The position numbers and the translations under genes are program-made. From positions 67,215-131,214 of the forward strand of contig DKZK01000020.1 of NCBI GenBank assembly GCA_002493625.1: 64,000 nucleotides of DNA. Reading direction: 5' to 3'. Position 1 is the stretch's first letter. Every line of letters begins with the position of its first letter. Shown piece by piece: positions 1-8,409 of the stretch. The notes beneath the pieces were generated by a model. That model did no database searches. It was not told where the DNA came from and saw only the letters and a list, made by a program, of their open reading frames with translations. This DNA comes from Lachnospiraceae bacterium UBA7076 (GTDB taxonomy: Bacteria; Bacillota; Clostridia; Lachnospirales; Lachnospiraceae).

Positions 1-315
1 ATGACGTGTTTTTACTCACATCCAGACTTTTCAGCTGGTTAGAAGAGCAAGAAAGATGCGTCAATGACGTGTTTTTACTCACATCCAGACTTTTCAACTG
101 GTTAGAAGAGCAAGAAAGATGCGTCAATGACGTGTTTTTACTCACATCCAGACTTTTCAACTGATTACCATAACATTCAAGCCTCCCCAATGCCGTGTTT
201 TGACTCACATCTAAGCTTGTCAGCTCGTTATCTTCGCAGCGAAGACTCGTCAGTGCCGTGTTTTGACTCACATCTAAGTTTGTCAGCTCGTTATAACCAC
301 ACCAAAGCTCCTCCA
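1..315 (-). repeat. 63-bp tandem repeats coding the LRR units
   Basis: Units begin at 1, 64, 127, 190 and 253, exactly 63 bases apart (21 codons). The first two are almost identical and the next ones diverge. Each carries the segment read on the minus strand as LDVSxNT. Near identity of the first units suggests recent duplication, so repeat number is likely to vary between strains. Confidence 0.9.
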
Positions 316-745
316 ATTCCCCAAAATGCTCAATACCTTTTAAACTATATATCGAACGCCAATATACACTAATACTCTTTACATTTCCAATATCGTCAAC
401 AATATCATCATTATTTCCATCAAAATTTTCTTTTATATATTTCCTGAAATTCTCATCCGGAAAATTGTCTGCATTAATCTCCACTGAATTTGCTTCCACT
501 TCCAAAGTGTCCTCAGCTAAAACTTCCTCCTCAACTTCCGTTACATCCAATTTATCTGCATCAGATGAGGTTGCCGCCTCCCCGGCGGTTGTTTCCTCGG
601 ATATTGTTGCCGCATCCTCCGGCTTTGCCACCGTTGCAGCTTCGGCATTTTCCTTCTCCGCAGCATGACTTGTCATTATCCCCATATTAAATGAAGTCGC
701 TACAAGAGCAATCGATAAACAAATGCCATAAATCTTTTTTCTCAT
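1..745 (-). CDS. Secreted leucine-rich-repeat protein, 5' part (C-terminus off the window)
   Basis: Reading the minus strand from ATG at 745 gives an open frame of 248 codons to the window edge. AGGAGG ends 8 bases before this ATG; an ATG at 751 sits too close to it. The start MRKKIYGICLSIALVATSF is a signal peptide. An Ala/Glu/Thr-rich stretch follows (about 30-85), then a capping region with NFPDENFRKYIKENF, then repeats of 21 residues of the form SLDVSKNTSLTHLSCSSNQL. This is the internalin-like LRR type common on surfaces of gut Firmicutes and Bacteroidetes. At least five repeats are present. The protein is probably exported and binds host or bacterial ligands; anchoring cannot be seen. 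Family call is firm, target unknown. Confidence 0.88.
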   Translation of the reverse strand, partial: MRKKIYGICLSIALVATSFNMGIMTSHAAEKENAEAATVAKPEDAATISEETTAGEAATSSDADKLDVTEVEEEVLAEDTLEVEANSVEINADNFPDENFRKYIKENFDGNNDDIVDDIGNVKSISVYWRSIYSLKGIEHFGELEELWCGYNELTNLDVSQNTALTSLRCEDNELTSLDVSQNTALGRLECYGNQLKSLDVSKNTSLTHLSCSSNQLKSLDVSKNTSLTHLSCSSNQLKSLDVSKNTS

Positions 746-830
746 TTTCATCTCCTCCTTTAATTTCCTATTCATCTTCATGCTTTTTCCTTATTGTTCA
801 TCATATTTTGTTACATCTGCCATTGAATAT

Positions 831-859
831 TTTATACAGTATTGCAAATTATAGGTCAA
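831..859 (-). promoter_or_regulatory. Promoter of the LRR gene, overlapping direct repeats
   Basis: On the minus strand TTGACC (859-854) and TATAAA (836-831) are separated by 17 bases and point to the LRR gene. The -35 lies inside the direct repeat ATAGGTCAAAA, found at 851-861 and again at 876-886, just before the divergent XRE gene. These repeats are a plausible operator for that regulator (inference). Confidence 0.55.
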
Positions 860-917
860 AAACACCCTAATGTCAATAGGTCAAAATGACATAATTATGA
901 AAAAGGAAGGTGAGAAA

Positions 918-1193
918 ATGAGCCGATTAAAGGAATTGAGAAAAGCAAAAGGATACACACAGGTAAAAATGCAGCTTTTGACGGGAATTGACCAAAGCGA
1001 TTATTCTAAAATTGAAAATGGCAAAAGATATTATACGTTTGAACAGTGCAGAAAAATTGCAATTGCATTGGAAACAAGCATGGATTATCTTGCTGGCTTG
1101 ACAGACGTGCAGGCTCCCTATCCTCGTATCGGACCTGACATATCTTGCAAAAAAGCACAAAAGAGCACTGAGAAAACCAAACCACTTAACTAA
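918..1193 (+). CDS. XRE-family transcriptional regulator
   Basis: A 91-residue protein starting MSRLKELRKAKGYTQ. The helix-turn-helix occupies residues 5-60 (Q-x-x-S-x-I-E-N-G pattern in DQSDYSKIENGKRYY). The tail after residue 65 is short and basic. The start at 918 was chosen because AGGAAGGT lies 6 bases upstream; an earlier in-frame ATG at 870 has no such site. It is divergent from the LRR gene and may control it. It ends at a strong hairpin shared with groEL. Family assignment is firm; targets are inferred. Confidence 0.8.
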   Translation: MSRLKELRKAKGYTQVKMQLLTGIDQSDYSKIENGKRYYTFEQCRKIAIALETSMDYLAGLTDVQAPYPRIGPDISCKKAQKSTEKTKPLN

Positions 1194-1253
1194 AAAACGC
1201 TTGAGGACGCCGATACTTAAATTTAGTACCATTACGTCCCCAAGCGTTTTTCT
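1194..1253. terminator. Bidirectional terminator between XRE gene and groEL
   Basis: AAAACGCTTGAGGACG (1194-1209) pairs with CGTCCCCAAGCGTTTT (1235-1250) with one mismatch. T-runs follow on both strands, so it can serve the XRE gene and groEL. The loop region contains TTTAGTACCATTACGTC, also found inverted inside the repeat at 7527-7688. Confidence 0.75.
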
Positions 1254-1290
1254 TTTTATAAATTCCTAAAAGCATCCGGGAATGAAAATT

Positions 1291-2922
1291 TTAATATCCC
1301 ATTCCACCCATTCCGCCCATACCACCTGCCGGCATAGGAGGAACATCCTCTTTAATATCAGCTACAACAGATTCTGTGGTAAGCAGTGTTGATGCAACAG
1401 ATGTTGCGTTCTGAAGGGCTGTTCTTGTAACCTTGACAGGATCAATGATACCTGCCTCAATCATATTTACATATTCTTCCTTATATGCATCGAAGCCAAC
1501 GCCTGCCCCGGATTCCTTAACCTTATTTACGATAACTGCGCCCTCAAGACCTGCATTTGCTGCAATGTGCATAAGAGGAGACTCCATAGCCTTGCATACA
1601 ATCATTGCGCCTGTCTTCTCATCACCCTCAAGTGTATCTGCAAGAGCCTTAAGCTTGGCAATCGCATGAATATATGCAGAACCGCCGCCTGCAATAATTC
1701 CTTCCTCAACAGCAGCCCTTGTAGCATTTAATGCATCCTCAAGACGAAGCTTAGCCTCCTTCATCTCTGTCTCAGTTGCAGCGCCGACTCTGATAACGGC
1801 TACGCCGCCTGCAAGCTTTGCAAGTCTCTCCTGAAGCTTCTCCTTATCAAACTCAGAGGTTGTCTCTGCAAGCTGATTTTTGATAAGATTAACTCTTGCC
1901 TCAATGTCCTCCTTCTTGCCGCAGCCGCCTACAATTACAGTATTTTCCTTTGCTACCTTTACGCTCTTAGCGCGTCCGAGCATTTCCATAGTCGTTTCCT
2001 TAAGGTCATATCCAAGCTCCTCGGAAATAACCTCGCCGCCTGTAAGTATTGCAATATCCTTGAGCATTTCCTTTCTTCTGTCACCATATCCCGGCGCCTT
2101 GACGCCAACTACGGAGAATGTACCACGAAGCTTGTTTACAATAAGAGTTGTAAGCGCCTCGCCCTCAATATCCTCAGCGATGATGAGAAGCTTCTGACCA
2201 CCCTGAACAATCTGCTCAAGAAGCGGAAGTATATCCTGAATATTTGAAATTTTCTTATCTGTAATAAGCACGTATGGGTCGTCAAGCTCTGCAACCATTT
2301 TTTCCATATCAGTTGCCATGTAAGCTGATACATAACCCCTGTCAAACTGCATGCCTTCCACAAGGTCAAGCTCGGTCTTCATTGTCTTTGATTCCTCAAC
2401 AGTGATAACGCCGTCCTTTGAAACCTTTTCCATAGCGTCTGCAACAAGCTCTCCAACACTGTCGTCACCTGCGGAAATAGATGCAACCCTTGCAATCTGA
2501 TCCTTGCCGTTTATGCTCTGGCTCATTTCTGATATTGCATCGACAGCAGCGTCACAGGCCTTCTTCATACCCTTTCTGAGAACAATCGGATTTGCTCCTG
2601 CCGCAAGATTCTTCATTCCCTCGTTAATCATGGACTGCGCAAGAACCGTTGCTGTTGTAGTACCGTCACCTGCCACGTCATTTGTCTTTGTGGCAACCTC
2701 CTTAACTATCTGTGCGCCCATGTCCTCAAATGCATCCTCAAGTGTAATCTCCTTTGCAATTGTAACACCGTCATTTGTAATAAGCGGTGTGCCAAATGAT
2801 TTTGCAAGCACTACGTTTCTGCCCTTAGGTCCAAGTGTAACGCTCACTGTATCTGCTAATTTATTTACGCCTTCCTCAAGAGACTTTCTAGCCTCTGCTC
2901 CAAACTTAATTTCCTTTGCCAT
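1291..2922 (-). CDS. groEL: Chaperonin GroEL (Hsp60)
   Basis: The 543-residue protein is full length for GroEL. It folds proteins in an ATP-dependent double ring with GroES as lid. Visible marks are the nucleotide-binding VTLGPKGRNVVL (near 27-38), GDGTTTATVLAQ (near 86-97), the GGGSAYIHA region near 412, and the Gly-Met-rich tail GGMGGMGGMGY. It lies 71 bases downstream of groES in the same operon, with AGGAGG before the ATG. Expression is heat- and stress-controlled through the CIRCE site before groES. Confidence 0.99.
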   Translation of the reverse strand: MAKEIKFGAEARKSLEEGVNKLADTVSVTLGPKGRNVVLAKSFGTPLITNDGVTIAKEITLEDAFEDMGAQIVKEVATKTNDVAGDGTTTATVLAQSMINEGMKNLAAGANPIVLRKGMKKACDAAVDAISEMSQSINGKDQIARVASISAGDDSVGELVADAMEKVSKDGVITVEESKTMKTELDLVEGMQFDRGYVSAYMATDMEKMVAELDDPYVLITDKKISNIQDILPLLEQIVQGGQKLLIIAEDIEGEALTTLIVNKLRGTFSVVGVKAPGYGDRRKEMLKDIAILTGGEVISEELGYDLKETTMEMLGRAKSVKVAKENTVIVGGCGKKEDIEARVNLIKNQLAETTSEFDKEKLQERLAKLAGGVAVIRVGAATETEMKEAKLRLEDALNATRAAVEEGIIAGGGSAYIHAIAKLKALADTLEGDEKTGAMIVCKAMESPLMHIAANAGLEGAVIVNKVKESGAGVGFDAYKEEYVNMIEAGIIDPVKVTRTALQNATSVASTLLTTESVVADIKEDVPPMPAGGMGGMGGMGY

Positions 2923-2993
2923 TTTAATTTATGCCTCCTATAAAAATTTATTGTATATACTGTTTGTAACAGCAGAAATTTATGTTCTGCTTT

Positions 2994-3278
2994 TTATTCA
3001 ACAACCGCAAGAATGTCTGACTGCTTAACTATAATATACTCATCATCGCCAAGCTTAACCTCTGTTCCTGCATATCTTGAATAGATAACCTTGTCGCCTG
3101 CCTTAACCTCCATCGGTATCTTCTCCCCGTCAACAACTGCTCCCGGACCAACTTCAACAACCTCTGCATACTGCGGCTTTTCCTTCGCCTGTGACGGAAG
3201 TACAATTCCTGACTTTGTAGTCTCCTCAGCTACCGACTGCTTTAATACAACTCTGTCTCCAAGTGGTAATAACTTCAT
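2994..3278 (-). CDS. groES: Co-chaperonin GroES (Hsp10)
   Basis: 94 residues, the usual length. It begins MKLLPLGDRVVLKQ and contains the mobile-loop region TKSGIVLPSQAKEKPQ and the core VKAGDKVIYSRYAGTEV. It caps the GroEL ring. AGGAGG lies before the ATG. It is the first gene of groES-groEL, directly behind a perfect CIRCE operator. Confidence 0.99.
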   Translation of the reverse strand: MKLLPLGDRVVLKQSVAEETTKSGIVLPSQAKEKPQYAEVVEVGPGAVVDGEKIPMEVKAGDKVIYSRYAGTEVKLGDDEYIIVKQSDILAVVE

Positions 3279-3311
3279 TTTATATTCCTCCTAAAAATTA
3301 TATTCTATTTT

Positions 3312-3338
3312 TTAGCACTCACTTCTTGCGAGTGCTAA
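3312..3338 (-). promoter_or_regulatory. CIRCE operator (HrcA binding site)
   Basis: TTAGCACTC, nine bases, GAGTGCTAA: a perfect 27-bp CIRCE inverted repeat 34 bases before groES. In Firmicutes HrcA binds this element and represses groESL until heat stress. hrcA is not in this window. Confidence 0.97.
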
Positions 3339-3348
3339 CATAAGTATT

Positions 3349-3376
3349 ATTTTAAACAATTTATGGAAAAAATCAA
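3349..3376 (-). promoter_or_regulatory. groESL promoter
   Basis: On the minus strand TTGATT (3376-3371) and TAAAAT (3354-3349) are 16 bases apart, placing the transcript start just before or within CIRCE. This is the usual arrangement for HrcA repression. Confidence 0.55.
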
Positions 3377-3458
3377 CCCCTAATTTTAAATTTAACAAAT
3401 TATACACAAAGTTAATATCATTTATCAGTATAAACAAAATATATTTAAATACTATTCC

Positions 3459-4361
3459 CTATTTTCCTATTCCCATATCACGGCCATATGTAAATAAATA
3501 TTGCTGCGCATATCCTGCATATTTACCAAACAGCGTGGCTGCAAACTTTTCTATCACATCCTTTTTTGTATTCTTATGAAAATACATTTCCTCCATAATT
3601 CTTTTCATCCACACATCTACAGGAAATGCTGCCGTAAATCCAAGTCCAAACAGCAGGACACAATTTGCAACCTTTTCACCCACTCCCTTTATTGACATAA
3701 GAATACGTCTTGCCTCATAAAAGCTCAGGGTCCGAAGTGCCTCTCCATCTATTTCACCATTGTCTATCATATGGATGGCTTGTCTTATATAAGGGACCCG
3801 AAATCCAACCTTACATTCACGCAGTTCATCTTCGCTGACCGTATTTAATTTATCCATTGTGGGAAAAGTATGCACGATTCTTCCATCATTTAGTATTATT
3901 TCCTCTCCATATTTTTCAGATAACGTGTGAACAATCTGTTTAATATGAGGTATCTGTTTATTTTGAGAAATAATAAAGGAAATAAGCGTTTCGAAAAAAT
4001 CCTGTCTCAATATTCTTATTCCGCTATGATTTGCTATTACATCCTTCAGCCGTTCATCCGCATTTATTAAATATTTCTTGATAGAGCCATAATCCGTATC
4101 CAAATCAAAATAATTCTTCCAGACAAGCCTGAAGTTATCCATTGAAGTGTCATATAAAATAAAGCTTCCCGGCTTTGACAGTTCACCATCCTCACACTGT
4201 CTTATATGTAAATATTTTCCGAATGCCATAAGCTCGTACTCTTTTTCAGCAAGCTTTGTAAAATGAAAACACTGCCCACATTCCAATGTATCTTCTATAT
4301 CAAAATCTTTTACATCCTCAAGTATCAGATCATTATCTCTGCAATATATATTCATATTCAT
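3459..4361 (-). CDS. OGG1-type 8-oxoguanine DNA glycosylase
   Basis: A 300-residue base-excision repair enzyme with an N-terminal OGG_N-like domain (1-115) and a HhH-GPD fold (115-290). The hairpin GVGEKVANCVLLF carries the catalytic Lys (about 230), and PVDVWMKR carries the catalytic Asp (about 249). The family removes 8-oxoguanine opposite C by a bifunctional glycosylase/lyase reaction. No iron-sulfur Cys cluster follows, which separates it from MutY/Nth. It stands alone on the minus strand, after groES. Specificity could also include alkylated purines. Confidence 0.88.
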   Translation of the reverse strand: MNMNIYCRDNDLILEDVKDFDIEDTLECGQCFHFTKLAEKEYELMAFGKYLHIRQCEDGELSKPGSFILYDTSMDNFRLVWKNYFDLDTDYGSIKKYLINADERLKDVIANHSGIRILRQDFFETLISFIISQNKQIPHIKQIVHTLSEKYGEEIILNDGRIVHTFPTMDKLNTVSEDELRECKVGFRVPYIRQAIHMIDNGEIDGEALRTLSFYEARRILMSIKGVGEKVANCVLLFGLGFTAAFPVDVWMKRIMEEMYFHKNTKKDVIEKFAATLFGKYAGYAQQYLFTYGRDMGIGK

Positions 4362-4403
4362 GAAGCTCCTTAAATATTCATCAAATTGCTAATTTAAAAA
4401 CGC

Positions 4404-4543
4404 GGGCTGTCGCAATAAGGATTTTAATTCTTTTTTATTATGCATTTTTAACAAAGAACGCTTCAACGTGTTACTTAACTTCCGCTTTTCTTTGCTAAAA
4501 ATGCATAGTTATTAAGAAAATAAATCCTTATTGCGACAGCCCC
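4404..4543. mobile_element. Palindromic MITE-like element, 140 bp
   Basis: The ends GGGCTGTCGCAATAAGGATTT and its complement form perfect 21-bp inverted repeats. The inside continues as an imperfect palindrome (ATGCATTTTTAACAAAG against CTTTGCTAAAAATGCAT). There is no coding capacity. Related ends occur at 7527-7688 and at 63974. It could be mobilised by a transposase elsewhere in the genome, and the hairpin may also end transcription of the flanking genes (inference). Confidence 0.7.
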
Positions 4544-4570
4544 TGTAATTTTTATACTTAACTTGTTCCT

Positions 4571-6535
4571 TTAAACACGGAAATTACCCATTGTCCTCTG
4601 CAATGTTCCTATACTATTTAAAACATCCTCTGTTTCCTCTGACATATTCTCACTGGAATAAGTGATTTTCTGCAAATTCTCATTGACATGTTCCATCGCC
4701 TTTGACAAATCATCCTGAGCAATCCGGATGGAGGTTAATGTGGACTTAATTGTCTGGGTAAATGAGCTCAAATCTTTTGCGTTGCTTCCAACCTCATTAC
4801 TGATTCCGACATAATAATCAGCATCCTGTCTATAGCTTTGTGCCATTGCTTCAAATTTGTCATAATCCTTCAGAACCGTACCATCAATAAATACCAAAAT
4901 ACTGTCGCTTTCTCTCGAAAGCTCACCTACGCTCTCCAATACCTTTGAGGTAAGATTATTCACCTTGCCAATCTCCTCAGCAGTATTTTCACTCAGCATC
5001 TTGATTTCCTCTGCCACAACAGCAAATCCCTTTCCTGCCTCCCCGGCTCTTGCCGCTTCAATGGATGCATTCAATGCAAGAAGGTTTGTCTGCGCCGCAA
5101 TTTGCTGAATAGCTGCCGATACCTCCGTAATTTGCTGTATAACCTTCGTATCTTCAATTGCCAATTGAAGTCTTTGTCTGCTGTCATTCACAACTCCGAT
5201 TGCATTTTCTTTTCTTAGAATAAGCTCCGGCACAAGCTTATCTGCCCTGTCTACAACCTCTGTAGAACGAGCTGTCATATCCTGAGCCGTACGCTCAAAT
5301 CTGTCGATTGCTTCTACCGCCAAAGTACATACATCATCAATATCCTTTATACTTTCCGTTTGTGTATCTACATTTGCGCCGGTTTCCTGCATTGCGGAAG
5401 ATATTTCCATAATATTATCACTGATAGAGCCAACCTTCTCGCTTGCACTTTTCATCTTTGTATGAATTGTGGAAGATTCATCCTTCGTCTGCCGTATAAT
5501 ACCAATAAACTGCTCCTCAAGTTCGTTTATCAGATACCCGATTTCCTCAACCTCATCCTTTTGTTCTGCACAATTTTCCTCTCCAATTACCTTATTTCTT
5601 ATAAAGGCTTTCAGTGCATCCACAGGCTTAAAGCTTTTCTTTACCGTTCCATAAAGGAGTGCCAGAACTGCGCAAAGTAAGATTACACCTGCAATCGTAA
5701 TAAAAATAATATTTCTTACTACCCGCTTTGATATAACAGACTTGGATTCCACCACACCAAAGGTCCACCTTGTAACATCAACCTTTGCCGTATGTATAAA
5801 CTTGCGGTTGCCATCATAATCCGTAAGTTCCGATACATTTTCCAAATCTACTCCCAAAGCATCCGCAAGTACGGTGTTTCCCTCCTCCTTTGGAAGATAT
5901 GCTTCATTTTCATGTGAAATTACATTGCCATCCGCATCAAGCAGAAATCCCTGTATATCATCGTTATTTCCAACATTATTCACAAGTTCTGTCAATGTAT
6001 CTATTGTTATATCCGCCAAAAACACAGCCTGCTCACCATCAATAATAAGAGGCTCTGCAATACTTACAATCATTTGTCCGCTCGCAAAATCTTTGTACGG
6101 AGCTGTATATATCAGTCCGTCCTCCTCAATTGCCTGTATCCACCATCCCCTTGTAGTTGGGTCAAGGTCAAGCTTGGAATGGTCTGCCGGAAATACGCCT
6201 CCATCATATCCAAAACATACATAGTACATGAGGGCATACGGATTTTCCTTTAAATTTTCTTCCAGATAATCCATAATAAATTCCGTATCCTTATTATCCA
6301 TATATGCAACGGCATTTCTCATTGTATGTACTATATTTCCCTGCTCCGTAAGCCATTCATCAACAACATCCGCATTGCTTATTGCCTGTCCCTTAACAAA
6401 TTCTTCCGCCTGTGACGTCATATTATTTCTTAATGAAGTAACGCTTACAACCTCACAGATGACAATTGTCAAAATCAAAAATAACGCTGTCTGAAACGTA
6501 ATTCTTCCCCTAATTGTTTTTATCAAGCTGTTCAT
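4571..6535 (-). CDS. Methyl-accepting chemotaxis protein with a Cache sensor
   Basis: 654 residues. A membrane helix near 12-35 is followed by an extracellular dCache-type sensor (about 40-270; see TTRGWWIQAI and GQMIVSIAEPL), typical for small-ligand sensing. A second helix lies near 277-300, then a HAMP-like linker and a long coiled coil. The signalling tip NLLALNASIEAARAGEAGKG is the MCP hallmark that contacts CheA and CheW. The ligand cannot be told. AGGAGG precedes the ATG. It is monocistronic and divergent from the gene at 6802. Confidence 0.95.
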   Translation of the reverse strand: MNSLIKTIRGRITFQTALFLILTIVICEVVSVTSLRNNMTSQAEEFVKGQAISNADVVDEWLTEQGNIVHTMRNAVAYMDNKDTEFIMDYLEENLKENPYALMYYVCFGYDGGVFPADHSKLDLDPTTRGWWIQAIEEDGLIYTAPYKDFASGQMIVSIAEPLIIDGEQAVFLADITIDTLTELVNNVGNNDDIQGFLLDADGNVISHENEAYLPKEEGNTVLADALGVDLENVSELTDYDGNRKFIHTAKVDVTRWTFGVVESKSVISKRVVRNIIFITIAGVILLCAVLALLYGTVKKSFKPVDALKAFIRNKVIGEENCAEQKDEVEEIGYLINELEEQFIGIIRQTKDESSTIHTKMKSASEKVGSISDNIMEISSAMQETGANVDTQTESIKDIDDVCTLAVEAIDRFERTAQDMTARSTEVVDRADKLVPELILRKENAIGVVNDSRQRLQLAIEDTKVIQQITEVSAAIQQIAAQTNLLALNASIEAARAGEAGKGFAVVAEEIKMLSENTAEEIGKVNNLTSKVLESVGELSRESDSILVFIDGTVLKDYDKFEAMAQSYRQDADYYVGISNEVGSNAKDLSSFTQTIKSTLTSIRIAQDDLSKAMEHVNENLQKITYSSENMSEETEDVLNSIGTLQRTMGNFRV

Positions 6536-6801
6536 AATATAACCTCCTCCTGATATTGTCTATATTGTACAGCAAACATCTGAGAGAGCAGAGCTTTGCT
6601 CATCCAGTTTTATAAATTTTAGGAACATAAAGAATACATATAACAATTTTCAACCTAACATATCATATCACAATATTTATATTACATCAAATATTTTCAC
6701 GCAATCCATTTACTGCAATCCATACACCTTGTTTTTGAAATTGCATATTTTTCTCATATATTGTATTATTTATTTATATCTTTGAAAAAAGGAGAATACA
6801 T

Positions 6802-7518
6802 ATGGCAGAACAGCTTTATACAATACCCGTAAACGATGCTTTTGATTCGGACTGTGAATGTCCCATATGCGCCATGAAAAGGCAGCTTGAACAAAACGCA
6901 ATTGAATATACCATGGGACCAAGCTACATGGAGGATGATAACCGCGCCATGACGGATAAGCTCGGATTTTGCACACGCCACATTAAAATCCTTAACGCCG
7001 ATAAAAACAAGCTTGGACTTGCCCTCATGCTTAAAACCCACACAGATAAAACCATTAAGGATTTAAAGTCGCTCAGCGAAGGAAATACTCCCACATCCAC
7101 AGGGTTGTTTAAAAAAGCCTCTACCTCCTCGGTGGGCGAATATATAAAAAAGCTTGACAGGAGTTGCTTTATTTGTGACAGAATAAACGGAACTTTTGAC
7201 AGATACATCGATACAATTTTTCATTTATGGAAAAAGGAAAGCTCCTTCAAGGATAAATTTAAAGCGTCAAAGGGCTTTTGCGTAAACCATTACGGTATTT
7301 TGTATGATTACGCCCCGACAAAGCTGTCAAAGGACGCCCTCACAGATTTTATAAATACATTAAACACCGTTTTCTTTGAAAATATGGAGCGTGTAAATGG
7401 CGATGTAGGCTGGTTTATTGATAAATTTGACTACAGGTACAAGGACGAGCCATGGAAAAATGCAAAGGACTCCATTCCGCGCTGCATCACAAAAACCAAC
7501 TCGGAAATTGTGGAATAA
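6802..7518 (+). CDS. Conserved Cys-rich protein, DUF6062-like
   Basis: 238 residues with no signal peptide or membrane helix. It contains two similar modules: CPICAMKRQ followed by GFCTRHI, and CFICDRINGTFDRY followed by GFCVNHY. The paired C-x-x-C and C-x-x-H motifs suggest a duplicated metal-binding (probably zinc) fold. I associate the pattern with the DUF6062 family of Clostridia from memory, with moderate certainty. The biochemical role is unknown. AAAGGAGAA precedes the ATG. Confidence 0.7.
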   Translation: MAEQLYTIPVNDAFDSDCECPICAMKRQLEQNAIEYTMGPSYMEDDNRAMTDKLGFCTRHIKILNADKNKLGLALMLKTHTDKTIKDLKSLSEGNTPTSTGLFKKASTSSVGEYIKKLDRSCFICDRINGTFDRYIDTIFHLWKKESSFKDKFKASKGFCVNHYGILYDYAPTKLSKDALTDFINTLNTVFFENMERVNGDVGWFIDKFDYRYKDEPWKNAKDSIPRCITKTNSEIVE

Positions 7519-7526
7519 AAACAAAA

Positions 7527-7688
7527 GAGGCTGCCGCAGAAAAGGATTTAAGTGTAATAACAAAAAAATACGCTTTCGCTCTTTTCCGACGTAATGGTAC
7601 TAAGGTGCCAAAATACGCCACCTAAGTACCGACGTCTTCAAACGATTTTTTTATATTACACCTTAAATCCCCTTAATGCGACAGCCTC
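7527..7688. mobile_element. Palindromic repeat element, second copy type
   Basis: Imperfect terminal inverted repeats GAGGCTGCCGCAGAAAAGG and (complement) GAGGCTGTCGCATTAAGG extend into AAGTGTAATA against TATTACACCTT. The centre holds its own palindrome GACGTAATGGTACTAAGGT ... ACCTAAGTACCGACGTC. It lies between two convergent genes and can act as a bidirectional terminator. The ends resemble those of the 4404-4543 element. Confidence 0.65.
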
Positions 7689-7694
7689 ATCTTT

Positions 7695-8381
7695 TTATAC
7701 AACTGCCGTTGCTGCTATCTGCCTGTCGGCATCTCCGGCAGTCTTTACATCCTTTGTTTCTTTTTCCCTGACCTTTTTCTGTGATAAAAATTCTCTGTAT
7801 TTGTTAAGCTTTCCCTCATATATAACTTCAAGCTCATTCCATGTTCTAAAGTCCTCCGGTCTTACAAGTCCGGGCTTTTTATTAAACATTTTTATACCTG
7901 ATTTTTGCAGTATATAAAATACAAACTGGGAACAAAAATAATTGTATTTTCGCTCAACCGCTTTATTGAACATGATTCCAAAAATACCAAGGTAATTATA
8001 TTTATATGCTGCCTTATTTGCCTTGAATTTATCAAGGTTTTTAATAAGCTTTTTATATTGCATTGTTGTTACTGGCAGTCTGCTTACCCTGCATACTGTA
8101 TCTACATCCCTTCCAAAAACACCCGTTGTAATATCCTCGGATATAAACCCGCAGTCAAAAGGATTATGCAGCTTTTTACGGGCAAAGCTATACATCTCCC
8201 TAAGCTCAATATCAAGGGCAAGAGATGTATGCGCATATGGTTCCTTTGTCCACATTTTTATTACATTTGAAGGCAATGTTGATGTTTTTGAAATCACAAT
8301 ATATACGCTTCTGGTTTTTTCTGTTCTGTTTTTCTTGTTGACCTTTTTTATATTTTTTTTGGAATCTTTGGTTTTCCCCAT
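7695..8381 (-). CDS. Permuted papain-like (YiiX/NlpC-type) hydrolase
   Basis: 228 residues from ATG 8381, chosen because AGGGGTGG lies just upstream. After a Lys-rich N-terminus comes VYIVISKT, then YAHTSLALD, giving the candidate catalytic His. Later NYFCSQFVFYIL gives the candidate Cys. This His-before-Cys order is typical of permuted NlpC/P60-like enzymes such as YiiX, which act on amide bonds in peptides or lipids. There is no signal peptide, so it may act in the cytoplasm. The substrate is unknown. Confidence 0.65.
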   Translation of the reverse strand: MGKTKDSKKNIKKVNKKNRTEKTRSVYIVISKTSTLPSNVIKMWTKEPYAHTSLALDIELREMYSFARKKLHNPFDCGFISEDITTGVFGRDVDTVCRVSRLPVTTMQYKKLIKNLDKFKANKAAYKYNYLGIFGIMFNKAVERKYNYFCSQFVFYILQKSGIKMFNKKPGLVRPEDFRTWNELEVIYEGKLNKYREFLSQKKVREKETKDVKTAGDADRQIAATAVV

Positions 8382-8409
8382 TGAAACCACCCCTAAATTA
8401 TTGTTGATA

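Noticed and set aside
1..315. Possible CRISPR array because of regular repeats
   Set aside because: The units are 63 bases in direct contact without unique spacers, and they keep an open frame coding LRR residues.
465..668. Plus-strand frame rich in Ser/Ala
   Set aside because: It is the reverse of the Ala/Glu/Thr linker of the minus-strand LRR protein and has no ribosome site.
2504..3028. Plus-strand frame of 174 codons
   Set aside because: It lies fully opposite groEL and groES, which are certain.
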